From positions 1 to 64,000 of the forward strand of contig CANMUP010000003.1 of NCBI GenBank assembly GCA_947501105.1: DNA of 64,000 bases, given 5' to 3'. The notes under the pieces are model-generated. The model was given only the letters and a program-made list of their open reading frames with translations. It searched no databases and had not been told where the DNA came from. Shown in pieces: positions 8,275 through 18,618 of the stretch (its first letter is position 1; every line of letters starts with the position of its first letter). This DNA is from an uncultured Flaviramulus sp. GTDB lineage: Bacteria > Bacteroidota > Bacteroidia > Flavobacteriales > Flavobacteriaceae. A program made the position numbers and the translations under genes.

Positions 8275-10053
8275 ATGATCAAGTACATATTATCATTTGT
8301 TTTATGTTTTAATTTAATTGTAAGTTGCCAGCAAAAAAAAGAAATTATAGTTGCGCAAACTTTTGAAGAACCAAAAGATCCATCACCTAATAAAGATGAG
8401 AATTGGTCTTCAGTTAACAAAGGCTTGCAAGCTTCAATAGCATCTACAAATATTCGTTTTGTAAAAAGTGAAATACCAAAAATAGAACAAGCAAACACAT
8501 CTGCAGAAACAGTCTGGAAAGGAGAACGTGTCTCCACTCAGCTAGTGTTTTGGAGTAACGATTCTGTAAATAATGTAGAGGTAAAAGTTTCAGATTTTAT
8601 TTCTGAAAAAGGAGATAAAATTTCAGAAGAAAGCGTAGAAATTAATTTTGTAAAGTATATTATTACTGATGAGTTTGCAGGAGGTTGTGGTTATAGAAAA
8701 CCAGAAGATTTTGCATCTTCGTTAGCCGCTGACGGTTTTGATCCTATAAATTCTTATAAAATAAAGGCTCAAGAAACTCGACCAGTTTGGATTACTGTTG
8801 ATGTACCTACCAACGCAAAAGCAACTTCCTATAAAAGTATTGTATCTGTTAATATAAAAGGACAAGAAAGTAAAACATTTGAATTAAATTTAAGAGTTAT
8901 TGATAAAGTTTTACCAAACGGAACCGATTGGAAGTTTCATTTAGATTTATGGCAAAACCCCTATGCAGTTTCACGTATTCATAATGTAGAGCCTTGGTCT
9001 CAAAAACATTGGAATTTATTAAAACCGCTAATGAAACGTCTTGCAGATGCTGGACAAAAAGTAATTACAGTATCCTTAAACAAGCGTCCTTGGGGTGGTC
9101 AGACTTTCGACCAATTTGAAGCCATGATCGATTGGCAAAAGAATGCTGATGGTACTTGGCAATACGATTTTACCATTTTTGATAACTGGGTACAGTTTAT
9201 GATGAATTTGGGAATAAAAAAACAAATCAGTTGTTATTCTATGGTGCCTTGGGGCAATGAATTTTATTATTTTGATGAAGCAGAAAATAAAGAGGTGAAA
9301 ATAAAAGCGCCTCCAGGAACAAAAAAATATAAAGAGCTATGGATTCCTTTTTTAACAGCATTTAAAAAGCATTTAGTTGAAAAGGGCTGGAACAAAATTA
9401 CCAGAATAGCTATGGATGAGCGCGGTCCAGAAGAAATGAAAGCGATGTTAAAATTGCTTAACCAATATGCTCCAGAGTTTGGTGTTTCCTTTGCCGATAA
9501 TCATAAGAGCTATAAATTATATCCTAACGAATTAAAAGACATGTCAGTGGCTTTTGGTCATCCAGTTGATGAAGAGGATTTAGTAAAAAGAAGAGATAAA
9601 GGACATGTGAGTACACATTATGTTTGCTGTTCAGACGGGTTTCCAAATACCTTTACTTTCTCACCACCTGCAGAAGGCGTGTTTATTGGCTGGTATACTA
9701 TAGCTGCCGATTTTGATGGGTTTCTGCGTTGGTCTTATAACAGTTGGGTAGAAAACCCATTGCAAGATTCTCGTTTTAGAGCATGGCCAGCTGGTGATAC
9801 TTATATTGTATATCCTGAAAACCGCAGTTCCATTCGTTTTGAAAAATTAAGAGAAGGAATTCAAGATGCTGAAAAGATTAGAATTCTTCGCGAAGAATTA
9901 AAAGCTAAAAATATGCTAGATGAGCTGGATTATTTGAATGGAGTAGTCGCTAAATTTAATATAACAACAAAACCAGATGATTTAGAAGGGATGCTGAAAG
10001 ATGCTAAAAACACACTAAATGTTTTGACAGGCAAATTATTGACAATTGATTAA
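8275..10053 (+). CDS. GH123-like (DUF4091) glycosidase lipoprotein, putative beta-N-acetylgalactosaminidase
   Basis: ATG at 8275 gives 592 residues starting MIKYILSFVLCFNLIVSC, a lipoprotein signal. A TTG three codons earlier is less likely. An N-terminal beta-sandwich (about residues 60-215) precedes a barrel of the DUF4091 type, the family that was renamed as the GH123 catalytic domain. The adjacent Asp-Glu pair that GH123 enzymes use for substrate-assisted catalysis is present as D381-E382 in IAMDERGPEE. A late WSYNSW and DTYIVYP block is also typical. GH123 enzymes remove beta-linked GalNAc, but distant members are uncharacterised, so hexosamine specificity is an inference. The gene follows the sulfatase by 16 bases. 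A second, divergent member lies at 35864-37504. Confidence 0.75.
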   Translation: MIKYILSFVLCFNLIVSCQQKKEIIVAQTFEEPKDPSPNKDENWSSVNKGLQASIASTNIRFVKSEIPKIEQANTSAETVWKGERVSTQLVFWSNDSVNNVEVKVSDFISEKGDKISEESVEINFVKYIITDEFAGGCGYRKPEDFASSLAADGFDPINSYKIKAQETRPVWITVDVPTNAKATSYKSIVSVNIKGQESKTFELNLRVIDKVLPNGTDWKFHLDLWQNPYAVSRIHNVEPWSQKHWNLLKPLMKRLADAGQKVITVSLNKRPWGGQTFDQFEAMIDWQKNADGTWQYDFTIFDNWVQFMMNLGIKKQISCYSMVPWGNEFYYFDEAENKEVKIKAPPGTKKYKELWIPFLTAFKKHLVEKGWNKITRIAMDERGPEEMKAMLKLLNQYAPEFGVSFADNHKSYKLYPNELKDMSVAFGHPVDEEDLVKRRDKGHVSTHYVCCSDGFPNTFTFSPPAEGVFIGWYTIAADFDGFLRWSYNSWVENPLQDSRFRAWPAGDTYIVYPENRSSIRFEKLREGIQDAEKIRILREELKAKNMLDELDYLNGVVAKFNITTKPDDLEGMLKDAKNTLNVLTGKLLTID

Positions 10054-10121
10054 TGTTAACTTATAGTTTTCAGTTATTCTATTAATTTATATAATATGAT
10101 GTTGAATTTTAAAATAATAAA

Positions 10122-11033
10122 ATGAACTCAAAAATATTAAGAGTAGTATTAATGCTTACATGCTTGATTGTACTTTCTATCTGTAAAAGTAAATGCTACG
10201 CCCAAGATGTAAATCCTTTAAAAGTTATTACTTATAACATTTGGAATGGTTTTGACTGGGGAAAGGATACTGATCGTAAAGCTAAATTTATAAATTGGAT
10301 AAATACAAAAAAACCAGATGTATTAGCTTTACAAGAATTATGTGGTTATACTCAAGAGCAATTACAAAAAGATGCTAAAAAATGGGGACACAATTATGCT
10401 GAAATTTTAAAAACATCAGGCTATTCTGTTGGTATAACATCGAATAAACCTATTGAGGTGAAAGAAAAAATATTGGAAGACATGCATCATGGAGCACTAC
10501 ATTGTAAAGTTGGTGAAATTGATTTTTTTGTGATTCATTTTTCACCATTTAGCCATGAAAAAAGGAGAGCAGAAGCTAAAATTATTTTGAGTAAGCTGTC
10601 AAATCTTTTGAAGGAACAGGATAAGTATATGGTTTTGGGTGATTTTAATGCCTTATCTCCTTTTGATGCTCATTTGTATAAAAACAGAACAGGAATTGTA
10701 GAAAATAAGAAAGCATCTGAGAAGCAACATAATCACGTGAAGAACTTATTGCATGGAGAGTTGGAGTATGGCGTAATTGGTATGTTTTTAGGTTACCCTT
10801 TGATAGATGTTACACAGAAATTCACGAACACTTGGGATGATAGAGTGAGTTGTCCAACACAAATTTTTGAAGAAGAAAAAGGGGAAGGGCGTCCTAAAAA
10901 ATCTACACGGATAGATTATGTTTTAGTATCTCCATTTTTAGCAGAAAAATGTATAAAATCAGAAGTGCTGAATAAAATGGATACATATTATTTATCAGAT
11001 CATTATCCAATAATAGCTGAGTTTAAATTGTAA
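10122..11033 (+). CDS. EEP-fold hydrolase, exported
   Basis: A 303-residue protein with an N-terminal hydrophobic segment ending KCYAQD, probably a Sec signal peptide. The EEP catalytic set is complete: ITYNIWNGFDW, PDVLALQELCGY, VIHFSPFSHEKR, VLGDFNALSPFDAHLY, STRIDYVLVSP and LSDHYPIIAEF. The insert of about 60 residues between GDFNALS and RIDYV distinguishes it from the next EEP protein. Metal-dependent hydrolysis of a phosphate ester is the family reaction; the substrate is unknown. The following EEP gene starts 64 bases later and the two probably share a transcript. Sequence similarity between the pair is low outside the motifs, so they are paralogues of different EEP subgroups rather than a recent duplication. 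Confidence 0.85.
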   Translation: MNSKILRVVLMLTCLIVLSICKSKCYAQDVNPLKVITYNIWNGFDWGKDTDRKAKFINWINTKKPDVLALQELCGYTQEQLQKDAKKWGHNYAEILKTSGYSVGITSNKPIEVKEKILEDMHHGALHCKVGEIDFFVIHFSPFSHEKRRAEAKIILSKLSNLLKEQDKYMVLGDFNALSPFDAHLYKNRTGIVENKKASEKQHNHVKNLLHGELEYGVIGMFLGYPLIDVTQKFTNTWDDRVSCPTQIFEEEKGEGRPKKSTRIDYVLVSPFLAEKCIKSEVLNKMDTYYLSDHYPIIAEFKL

Positions 11034-11097
11034 AATAAAAACAATTTTTAGCTTTTTCACATTATCAAACCTAAATTATGAACAAATTTAAAAGCAA

Positions 11098-11922
11098 ATG
11101 TATTTAATAAAAAAAAGAGTCTATTTTCAGTTATGTATTTTTAGTCTTCTTATGTTTAATAGTGCTAAAATAATAGCACAGACACAAGTACAAGTAGACT
11201 CATCACGTGTAGTTCGTGTATTAACGTATAATATTTATCATGGCGAAACCGTAGCTGCAGCAAAACAGTTTGATTTAGATTTGTTGGCTAAAATTATTAG
11301 AGATACTAAACCAGATTTGGTAGCATTACAAGAAGTCGATTTTAAAACTAAAAGAGTTTTAAAAATGGATTTAGTAACCGAATTAGGATTACGTACAAAA
11401 ATGCAAGCTATTTTTGGGAAAGCCATGTCATTTGATGGCGGCGAATATGGAGAAGGAGTGCTGTCAAATTTTTCTTTTTTAAATACAAAAAATTATGCAC
11501 TGGTAGCTAGAGAAGGTAAAGAACCTAGGGCAGCTTTAGAAATTAATGTAGCATTAGAGAGTGGAGATACTATTAAATTTATTGGTACACATTTAGATCA
11601 TACAAAAGATGAAACAGATAGGATAAATCAAGCAAACCAGTTAAACACTATTTTTTCAAAAGATAATACCCCTACTATTTTAGCAGGTGATTTAAATGCA
11701 ACCCCAGATAGCGAAACTATGAAAATTTTATTTCAGGAATGGCAACCATCCTTTACTGAAAACATACCTACTTCACCTGCTGAAAATCCTAAAGCTAAAA
11801 TTGACTATATCCTTTTTAGACCAGCAAATAGGTGGCGTGTGCTTGAAAGAAAAGTAATTGATGAAAAAATCGCATCAGACCACAGACCTGTATTGAGTGT
11901 GTTAGAGCTATTAAAAGAGTAA
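11098..11922 (+). CDS. EEP-fold hydrolase, exported
   Basis: A 274-residue protein with signal peptide (ending KIIAQ). The short, canonical EEP domain shows LTYNIYHGET, PDLVALQEVDFKT, GTHLDHTKDETDR, LAGDLNATPDSETM, KIDYILFRP and SDHRPVLSVL, which is the pattern seen in exported members often annotated as endonuclease/exonuclease/phosphatase or metal-dependent hydrolase. The substrate is not known. It is the last gene before a hairpin that starts at its stop codon, so it ends the first transcription unit. The presence of several exported EEP proteins in a glycan locus suggests that they act on phosphorylated glycans, GPI-type anchors or nucleotides released with glycoproteins; this is inference. 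Confidence 0.87.
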   Translation: MYLIKKRVYFQLCIFSLLMFNSAKIIAQTQVQVDSSRVVRVLTYNIYHGETVAAAKQFDLDLLAKIIRDTKPDLVALQEVDFKTKRVLKMDLVTELGLRTKMQAIFGKAMSFDGGEYGEGVLSNFSFLNTKNYALVAREGKEPRAALEINVALESGDTIKFIGTHLDHTKDETDRINQANQLNTIFSKDNTPTILAGDLNATPDSETMKILFQEWQPSFTENIPTSPAENPKAKIDYILFRPANRWRVLERKVIDEKIASDHRPVLSVLELLKE

Positions 11923-11946
11923 AGGGCAAAAAAACTTTTGCCCTTT
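11921..11946 (+). terminator. Hairpin after the EEP gene
   Basis: An 11-base-pair stem, AAAGGGCAAAA (11921-11931) with TTTTGCCCTTT (11936-11946), closes a four-base loop and overlaps the stop codon. No strong T-run follows, so the terminator call rests on the stem, its position at the gene end and the long non-coding gap after it. Confidence 0.7.
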
Positions 11947-12362
11947 ACTAACTACATAAACAATTAACGCGATAAGATAAAATTATGTGACTAACTCAAA
12001 ACATAATCAAAACTTGCGATATAAAATTATGTATATATATTACTAAAATCTACTAATAATCTAACCATAACTGATACTTTTATTGCTTAAAATAAGGAAG
12101 GTTTTAAATGATAGCTATTCTTATACCATTATGACTTAGCTGTTAATGCATATGAATACTTTTTTATAAGAAAAATAATACTTACATTTTAAAAATAATA
12201 AACTTTTATTAGTTGAATGTGGTTAGAACAATTAGTGTTAAAAGGAATAGTTAATTTTCCGTTGTTTAGCTATGCATTACTGTTATTAGTCTAAAATACT
12301 TAACCACTCAAATAAAAATAAGGATATTTATTTAGTTTTTATAATAGAAAACGGTTTTGCCA
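11947..12362. other. Long non-coding gap upstream of the GH92 operon
   Basis: About 416 bases without a credible gene, strongly A+T-rich. It follows a hairpin and precedes the GH92-symporter-GH130 run, so it presumably holds that operon's promoter. TACTTTTA near 12075 and TACATTTT near 12183 resemble -7 boxes but neither has a matching -33 box. No RNA gene or operator was recognised. Confidence 0.5.
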
Positions 12363-14615
12363 ATGTTAAGAAATTACATATTTATAATTCTAGTTGCTTC
12401 AGCATTTATTTCTTGTAAAAAAGAAGAAAAAAAAATAGCTGAATCCAAATCAAAAAACACCATCCATGTTGATCCTTATATAGGTACTGGCGGTCATGGA
12501 CATACTTACCCAGGAGCCACTGTTCCTTTCGGGATGCTTCAAGTGACTCCTGTAAATGGTATTAGTAGCTGGGATTGGTGTTCTGGTTATCATTATTCAG
12601 ATTCTATTGCAGCTGGTTTTAGTCACTTAGCTCTAAGTGGTACAGGTATTGGCGATTTAGCCGATATATTGTTTATGCCAATAAATAAAGAGGTTGATTT
12701 AACAGCGACACCATTATCGCGTGATTCATTAACTTATAAATCTAAGTATAATCACAAAAATGAAAAAGCATCTCCAGGCTATTATCAAGTATTTTTGGAA
12801 GATCATAATGTGAATGTAGAATTAACCACAGCGTTAAGAACTGCATACCATAAATACACTTTTGCAAAAGATGATAAGCAATCAGTAGTTATCGATTTAG
12901 GATTTGCAATTAATTGGGATAGAGCTCTTAAAACTTCTATTACTATTGAAGATGAGTACACAATAAGTGGTTACCGTTTCAGTAAAGGTTGGGCAGCTAA
13001 TCAAAAGGTCTTTTTTGTAGCAAAGTTTTCTAAACCTATAACCAAACATCACATTTTTACTGATGGAAATCGTATAGAAAAGAAATCATCAGAAGGCATA
13101 AAAACATCAACCCAATTGTTTTTTAATTCTAATAATTCGAATGAATTGTTTGCCAAGGTCGCTTTGTCTTCAGTAAGTATAGAAAATGCAAAAGAGAACT
13201 TGAATACTGGCGATTTTAATTTTGAAACTATAAAAACCAAAGCCGAAAATATTTGGGATAAAGCTCTAACTAAAATAGAAGTAGAGACACCAATCGATTC
13301 TCTTAAAACAATGTTTTATACAGCCATGTATCATGCACAAGTTGCACCAGTAACTTATAGCGATAAAAATGGGCAATTTAGAAAAGAAAATGATGAGATA
13401 GTTACAGCAGAGAATTATACAGCATATTCAACACTTTCGCTTTGGGATACTTTTAGAGCGGAGCATCCACTTTTAACCTTAACCGCGCCAGATAAAGTTT
13501 CAGATATTATCAATACGATGCTAGCGTATTATGAAACTAAAAAAATATTACCAGTTTGGACGCTTTATGCCAATGAAACAAATACCATGACTGGCTATCA
13601 TTCTATTCCTGTAATAGCTGAAGCTTATAAAAAAGGTATTCGTGGTTTTGATGCCGAAAAAGCTTTTGAAGCTATGAAAACTACTATGATGCAAGATGAA
13701 CGCGGATTAAATCATTATAAAAAATATGGATACATTCCTTATACGTTGATTGATGAATCGGTTACCATTACTTTGGAATATGCTTATGATGACTGGTGTG
13801 TAGCACAAATGGCAAAAGCTTTAGGAAAAAATGATGATTATGAGTTTTTCTTGAATCGTTCTAAAGCTTATCAGCATTTATTTGATAATGAAACAGGTTT
13901 TATGCGAGGTAAATCAGTTGATGGAAAATCTTGGAACGAACCTTTTGACCCTAAGCATTCTAACCATAGAGAACAGACAGATTATACTGAAGGCAATGCA
14001 TGGCAACATAGCTGGTTTGTACCACATGCAGTTGAAGATTTTGTTACACTTCACGGAAGTAATGAAACATTCACAAATCGATTAGAACAATTATTTACCG
14101 AAAGTTCTGAAATTACCGGCGATAATGTTTCTGCTGATATTTCTGGTCTTATTGGACAATACGCACACGGAAACGAACCAAGCCATCATATTGCTTATAT
14201 GTTTAATCATGCAAACCAACCTTGGCGTACGCAATATTGGGCACGTTATATTATGGATACACAATATAATACCACTCCCAATGGATTAAGTGGTAATGAG
14301 GACTGTGGACAAATGAGTGCATGGTATGCTTTAAGTTCAATTGGATTATACCCTTTAAATCCTGCTTCAGGTGATTATGAAATTGGAAGCCCAATTTTCG
14401 AAAAAGCTACTATTAATATTTCTAAAGAAAAAACATTTGTGATTGAAGCAGAAAATGTTTCGGATAAAAATATTTACATTCAATCTGCATCTTTAAATGG
14501 GATAGATTTTAACAAAACATCTATTTCTCACCAACAAATTATTGAAGGCGGTACATTACATTTTGTAATGGGAGATCAGCCTAATAAAAATTGGGGAACT
14601 ACCAATAATCAATAA
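12363..14615 (+). CDS. GH92 alpha-mannosidase lipoprotein
   Basis: Starting at ATG 12363 (an upstream in-frame TTG at 12357 is unlikely) gives 750 residues and a clean lipoprotein signal (AFISCKK). The family pattern is intact: DPYIGTGGHGHTYPGATVPF near the N-terminus, SLWDTFRAEHP, the presumed general acid E543 in DYTEGNAWQ, AHGNEPSHH around residue 605 and the base region GNEDCGQMSAWY around residue 647. GH92 enzymes are calcium-dependent, inverting exo-alpha-mannosidases. The His-Glu pair associated with alpha-1,2 specificity is not present at the equivalent site (Asp-Asn here), so an alpha-1,3, alpha-1,6 or other linkage is more likely. It heads the run containing the symporter (18 bases away) and GH130, which ties it to N-glycan mannose removal. 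Confidence 0.96.
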   Translation: MLRNYIFIILVASAFISCKKEEKKIAESKSKNTIHVDPYIGTGGHGHTYPGATVPFGMLQVTPVNGISSWDWCSGYHYSDSIAAGFSHLALSGTGIGDLADILFMPINKEVDLTATPLSRDSLTYKSKYNHKNEKASPGYYQVFLEDHNVNVELTTALRTAYHKYTFAKDDKQSVVIDLGFAINWDRALKTSITIEDEYTISGYRFSKGWAANQKVFFVAKFSKPITKHHIFTDGNRIEKKSSEGIKTSTQLFFNSNNSNELFAKVALSSVSIENAKENLNTGDFNFETIKTKAENIWDKALTKIEVETPIDSLKTMFYTAMYHAQVAPVTYSDKNGQFRKENDEIVTAENYTAYSTLSLWDTFRAEHPLLTLTAPDKVSDIINTMLAYYETKKILPVWTLYANETNTMTGYHSIPVIAEAYKKGIRGFDAEKAFEAMKTTMMQDERGLNHYKKYGYIPYTLIDESVTITLEYAYDDWCVAQMAKALGKNDDYEFFLNRSKAYQHLFDNETGFMRGKSVDGKSWNEPFDPKHSNHREQTDYTEGNAWQHSWFVPHAVEDFVTLHGSNETFTNRLEQLFTESSEITGDNVSADISGLIGQYAHGNEPSHHIAYMFNHANQPWRTQYWARYIMDTQYNTTPNGLSGNEDCGQMSAWYALSSIGLYPLNPASGDYEIGSPIFEKATINISKEKTFVIEAENVSDKNIYIQSASLNGIDFNKTSISHQQIIEGGTLHFVMGDQPNKNWGTTNNQ

Positions 14616-14633
14616 CCAAATAACCAACAACTA

Positions 14634-16511
14634 ATGAATATCATTGATGTATTAATAATTGTAGTCTACATCGTACTAACCTTGGGAGTGGGTATTTGGA
14701 TATCTAAAAAGGCTTCGAAAGGATTAGATTCTTATTTTTTAGGAGGAAATAGTATCAAATGGTATTATTTGGGATTGAGCAATGGCTCAGGAATGTTTGA
14801 TGTTTCTGGAACTGCGTGGATGGTTGGGATCTTATTTTTATATGGTGCTAAAAGTTTTATGTTTATGTGGATTTGGCCTATTTGGAATCAAATCTTTATT
14901 ATGATTTTTCTTGCCGCATGGATTCGTCGTTCTAATATAATGACTGGATCTGAGTGGATTTTAACACGTTTTGGCGATGACAAAGCAGGCAGAGCATCTC
15001 ATCTTATTGTCGCTATTTTTGCAATTATAGCTTCGGTTGGTTTTATTGCATACTTTTTTGAAGGCGTTGGCAAATTCATGACCATTATTTTGCCATGGGA
15101 CTTAACTTTAATGATGGGCAATAGTACTTTATTAGCATCAGAACAAAGTTATGCACTAATCATAATATTTTTAACAACTATTTATACTATTAAAGGCGGT
15201 ATGTTTTCGGTTGTTGCGACAGAAGTATTACAATATGGTATTATGGTTTTAGCAGGTGTTTTGGTAACTATTTATGCCTTTGTAACGATTACTGATGCCC
15301 AAATAGCAGCAGTTATTCCAGAAGAATGGAACTCTATTTTATTTGGAATGGAGCTAGAAGGTTTTTGGGATGGTAAGCTTCAAGCTTTTAATGATTTAAT
15401 AGATTCTCAAGGCTATAAAATGTTTGGTGCTTTTATAGGTATGTCTTTGTTTAAAGGCATTTTTGCTAGTATTGCAGGACCAACACCAAGTTATGATATG
15501 CAACGTATTTTGTCAACACGCTCTGTAAAAGAAGCAGCTTATATGAGTGGTTTCACTAACCTTGTTTTATTCATACCACGCTATTTATTAATAGGAGGTA
15601 TTGTAGTTATAGGTTTGGTTTTTTTAACTCCAGAAATGAGTGCTATGGGTAGTATTGGTTCTAACGATTTAGAGGTTATTCTTCCTAAAGTTATTAATTT
15701 TCATGTGCCAGTTGGTATTAAAGGCTTACTATTAGCAGGACTTTTAGCGGCATTTATGTCTACATTTTCTGCGTTTGTAAATTCTGGTCCAGCATATATT
15801 GTTAACGATATTTATAAAAAATATTTTAAACCAGAAGCATCAGCAAAGCATTACATAAAAGCAAGTCATATAGCATCTTTTGTAGTGGTAATAGTTGGTG
15901 TTATTATGGGCTTTTTTGCAGATTCTATAAACTCATTGACCTTATGGATAACAAGTGCGTTATATGGAGGGTATGTAGCAGCAAACTTCTTAAAATGGAT
16001 TTGGTGGCGTTTTAATGGTTGGGGGTATTTTTGGGGTATGTTAGCAGGCTTAATTATTGCAACACTTCAGTTTTTATTAGATCAAAATAAAGATAATTTT
16101 GAGATGGGTACTTGGTTGTACGATTTAGCACAAATCCCTGCTATTTATGTGTTTCCAATTATATTTTTTGTGTCGCTTTTTGGGTCCTTTTTAGGAACTT
16201 GGCTAACACCAGCAACAAATATGGAAACCTTAAAAAGCTTCTATAGTAATGTAAAACCCTGGGGGTGGTGGAATCCAGTATATAAAGCATTAAAAAGAGA
16301 AGATGCTTCTTTTACAAAAAACAATAATTTTATAAGCGATATGGCTAATTGTGTTATTGGAGTTATTTGGCAATCTAGTATGATTGTGCTGCCTATATAT
16401 TTTATGGTGCGCGATTATCCAAAAACTTTATGGGCACTGTTAGTTTTTGTTACAACTTCAATAATTTTAAAATTTACTTGGTTAGATAAAGTAAAAAAAT
16501 ATAAAAATTAA
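14634..16511 (+). CDS. Sodium/solute symporter (SSS family), probable glycan disaccharide importer
   Basis: A 625-residue integral membrane protein with about 13-14 hydrophobic helices. It has the SSS-family opening (helix 1, then [17 protein letters not shown] and the SGTAWMVGI segment) and a [12 protein letters not shown] loop typical of the sugar-transporting group. The long C-terminal part (residues about 540-625) adds two helices. SSS proteins move sugars, sialic acid and similar solutes with sodium across the inner membrane. The GH130 gene starts two bases after its stop, so its cargo is probably the GH130 substrate, Man-beta-1,4-GlcNAc, or another mannoside produced by the preceding GH92 enzyme. 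That cargo assignment is inference from context only. Confidence 0.9.
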   Translation: MNIIDVLIIVVYIVLTLGVGIWISKKASKGLDSYFLGGNSIKWYYLGLSNGSGMFDVSGTAWMVGILFLYGAKSFMFMWIWPIWNQIFIMIFLAAWIRRSNIMTGSEWILTRFGDDKAGRASHLIVAIFAIIASVGFIAYFFEGVGKFMTIILPWDLTLMMGNSTLLASEQSYALIIIFLTTIYTIKGGMFSVVATEVLQYGIMVLAGVLVTIYAFVTITDAQIAAVIPEEWNSILFGMELEGFWDGKLQAFNDLIDSQGYKMFGAFIGMSLFKGIFASIAGPTPSYDMQRILSTRSVKEAAYMSGFTNLVLFIPRYLLIGGIVVIGLVFLTPEMSAMGSIGSNDLEVILPKVINFHVPVGIKGLLLAGLLAAFMSTFSAFVNSGPAYIVNDIYKKYFKPEASAKHYIKASHIASFVVVIVGVIMGFFADSINSLTLWITSALYGGYVAANFLKWIWWRFNGWGYFWGMLAGLIIATLQFLLDQNKDNFEMGTWLYDLAQIPAIYVFPIIFFVSLFGSFLGTWLTPATNMETLKSFYSNVKPWGWWNPVYKALKREDASFTKNNNFISDMANCVIGVIWQSSMIVLPIYFMVRDYPKTLWALLVFVTTSIILKFTWLDKVKKYKN

Positions 16512-16513
16512 TA

Positions 16514-17485
16514 ATGCAAAATAGATCTTTTCCTTGGCAAAATAAACCTGAAGGTTGTCAGGATGTTATATGGCGTCATGACGCTAATCCAATCATTAAT
16601 AGATACGATATTCCAACCTCAAATAGTATCTTTAATAGTGCAGTTGTTCCTTTTAAAGATGGATATGCTGGAGTTTTCAGGTGCGATAATAAAGCGGTGC
16701 AAATGAATATTTTTGCAGGTTTTAGTGAAAATGGGGTCGATTGGAAAATCAATCACGAACCTATTGAAATGCAGGCTGGAAATACTAATATTATTGAATC
16801 GGATTATAAGTACGATCCTCGGGTGGTATTCATAGAAGACCGCTACTGGATAACTTGGTGTAATGGTTATCACGGTCCAACCATTGGTATTGGTTATACT
16901 TTCGATTTTAAAGAGTTTTTTCAATGTGAAAATGCATTTTTACCATTTAATAGAAATGGAGTGTTATTTCCGCAGAAGATCAATGGGAAATATGCCATGT
17001 TAAGTCGCCCTAGTGATAATGGTCATACACCATTTGGTGATATTTATATTAGCTATAGCCCAGATATGAAATATTGGGGAGAGCATCGTTGTGTAATGAA
17101 AGCAACTGCTTTTGAAGATAGTGCTTGGCAATGCACAAAAATTGGTGCAGGCCCCATCCCAATTTTAACTAACGAAGGCTGGTTAATGATTTACCATGGT
17201 GTTATAAATACATGCAACGGATTTCGTTATGCTATGGGTTCGGCGTTGTTAGACGAAAATGAGCCCGATAAAGTAAAATATAGAACTCAACCCTATTTAT
17301 TAGGGCCGGCAGAACCTTATGAAATGGTAGGAGATGTGCCAAATGTAGTATTTCCATGTGCCGCTTTACATGATACAGAAGCTGATAAATTAGCCATTTA
17401 TTATGGTGCTGCAGATACAGTTGTTGGATTAGCTTATGGAAAATTGAGTGAAGTAATCCAATTTACAAAAGACAATAGTTTATAA
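16514..17485 (+). CDS. GH130 beta-mannoside phosphorylase, likely Man-beta-1,4-GlcNAc specific
   Basis: A 323-residue protein without a signal peptide, so cytoplasmic. It has the five-bladed propeller pattern of GH130: [19 protein letters not shown] at the start, the catalytic Asp D101 in [42 protein letters not shown] and the final [13 protein letters not shown] block. The length and YDPRV motif fit the phosphorylases of N-glycan core breakdown that act on Man-beta-1,4-GlcNAc, releasing mannose 1-phosphate and GlcNAc. It is translationally adjacent to the symporter (two bases). Phosphorolysis after import saves ATP and would be the step that handles the beta-mannose of the N-glycan core, for which no GH2 mannosidase is present in the window. 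Mannan-type substrates remain possible. Confidence 0.9.
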   Translation: MQNRSFPWQNKPEGCQDVIWRHDANPIINRYDIPTSNSIFNSAVVPFKDGYAGVFRCDNKAVQMNIFAGFSENGVDWKINHEPIEMQAGNTNIIESDYKYDPRVVFIEDRYWITWCNGYHGPTIGIGYTFDFKEFFQCENAFLPFNRNGVLFPQKINGKYAMLSRPSDNGHTPFGDIYISYSPDMKYWGEHRCVMKATAFEDSAWQCTKIGAGPIPILTNEGWLMIYHGVINTCNGFRYAMGSALLDENEPDKVKYRTQPYLLGPAEPYEMVGDVPNVVFPCAALHDTEADKLAIYYGAADTVVGLAYGKLSEVIQFTKDNSL

Positions 17486-17497
17486 TTAAAAGACCAA

Positions 17498-18577
17498 ATG
17501 TATTCGAAATTCAAATATTTAAGTGTAGTTTTTGGTTGTATTTCAATACTAAGTTGCGCACAAACTAAAGAAGAAATTATTCCACAAACCTACGTGGCTT
17601 ATAAAACTTCTGAAGCAATTATTGTTGATGGAAAAGCTGATGAAGCGGTTTGGAAAAAAGCAAAATGGACTAATGATTTCATAGATATTGAAGGCATTAT
17701 AACACCTAAGTATCTAACCAATATAAAGATGCTTTGGGATGAAAATTACTATTATATTTTAGCAGAAATTAAAGAACCACATGTTTGGGGAGATATAACG
17801 GAACGCGATGCTGTTATTTTTTATAATAACGATTTTGAAGTATTTATAGACCCAGATGGAGATACCCATAATTATTATGAATTGGAGATTAATGCACTCA
17901 ATACCGCTTGGGATTTATTCATAAATAAGCCTTATAGAGAACGCGGTAATGTAGTGTTAAACGATTGGGATTATACAGGTTTAAAATCGGCAATTAGTAT
18001 TGATGGCACTCTAAATAATCCTAATGATATTGATAAAAGCTGGACGTTAGAAATAGCTATCCCTTTTAAAGATTTAAGAACGGCTTACAGGAAAGATAAT
18101 GTGCCTAGAGATAAGTTTTGGCGTGTAAATTTTTCTAGAGTAAATTGGGATTATGATCTTACGAAAGAGAAATACTCACGTAAAAAAGGAGAAGACGGAA
18201 AGTTTTTGCACGAATATAATTGGGTATGGTCACCAACAGGTGTTATTAACATGCACTTGCCAGAAAATTGGGGTTATGTTTACTTTTCTTCAGAAAAAGC
18301 AGGAGCCAATGTAATATTTACAATTCCGCAAGACGAAAAAATTAAATGGAAACTATATGAGCTTTTTCGAGCCAATAAAGCATATCATAAAACTAATAAA
18401 CGTTGGGCTACATCAATTAACGATTTAATGCCTTCTAAAATAGTTGTCGATCATAAAGAAATAAAGCCTACTATAGAGTACCATAGTTTAGGTTGGACCA
18501 TATCGGTGCAGAGCCCATTTACTAACCATATCTTATCTGTTAGAGAAGATAGTCAGTTTTTTAGTAAAAAAATGTAG
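17498..18577 (+). CDS. CBM9-like carbohydrate-binding lipoprotein
   Basis: A 359-residue probable lipoprotein (signal ending SILSCAQ). Residues about 30-255 match the CBM9-like family often found next to glycosidase genes: EAIIVDGKADEAVWKKA at the start, then KMLWDENYYYILAEI, DFEVFIDPDGDTHNYYELEINA and FWRVNFSRV. The segment about 256-359 is unlike CBM9 and contains no motif recognised here. It follows the GH130 gene by 12 bases and precedes GH18 by 41. No catalytic residues are apparent. The likely job is surface or periplasmic glycan binding that helps the enzymes; the ligand is unknown. Confidence 0.8.
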   Translation: MYSKFKYLSVVFGCISILSCAQTKEEIIPQTYVAYKTSEAIIVDGKADEAVWKKAKWTNDFIDIEGIITPKYLTNIKMLWDENYYYILAEIKEPHVWGDITERDAVIFYNNDFEVFIDPDGDTHNYYELEINALNTAWDLFINKPYRERGNVVLNDWDYTGLKSAISIDGTLNNPNDIDKSWTLEIAIPFKDLRTAYRKDNVPRDKFWRVNFSRVNWDYDLTKEKYSRKKGEDGKFLHEYNWVWSPTGVINMHLPENWGYVYFSSEKAGANVIFTIPQDEKIKWKLYELFRANKAYHKTNKRWATSINDLMPSKIVVDHKEIKPTIEYHSLGWTISVQSPFTNHILSVREDSQFFSKKM

Positions 18578-18618
18578 ACTAATCATGTTGAATTTTTAAT
18601 GTCATAAAGATAAATCAA

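Noticed and set aside
8166-8537. A 123-codon minus-strand frame at the sulfatase/GH123-like junction.
   Set aside because: It covers the start of the GH123-like gene on the other strand and has no recognised domain.
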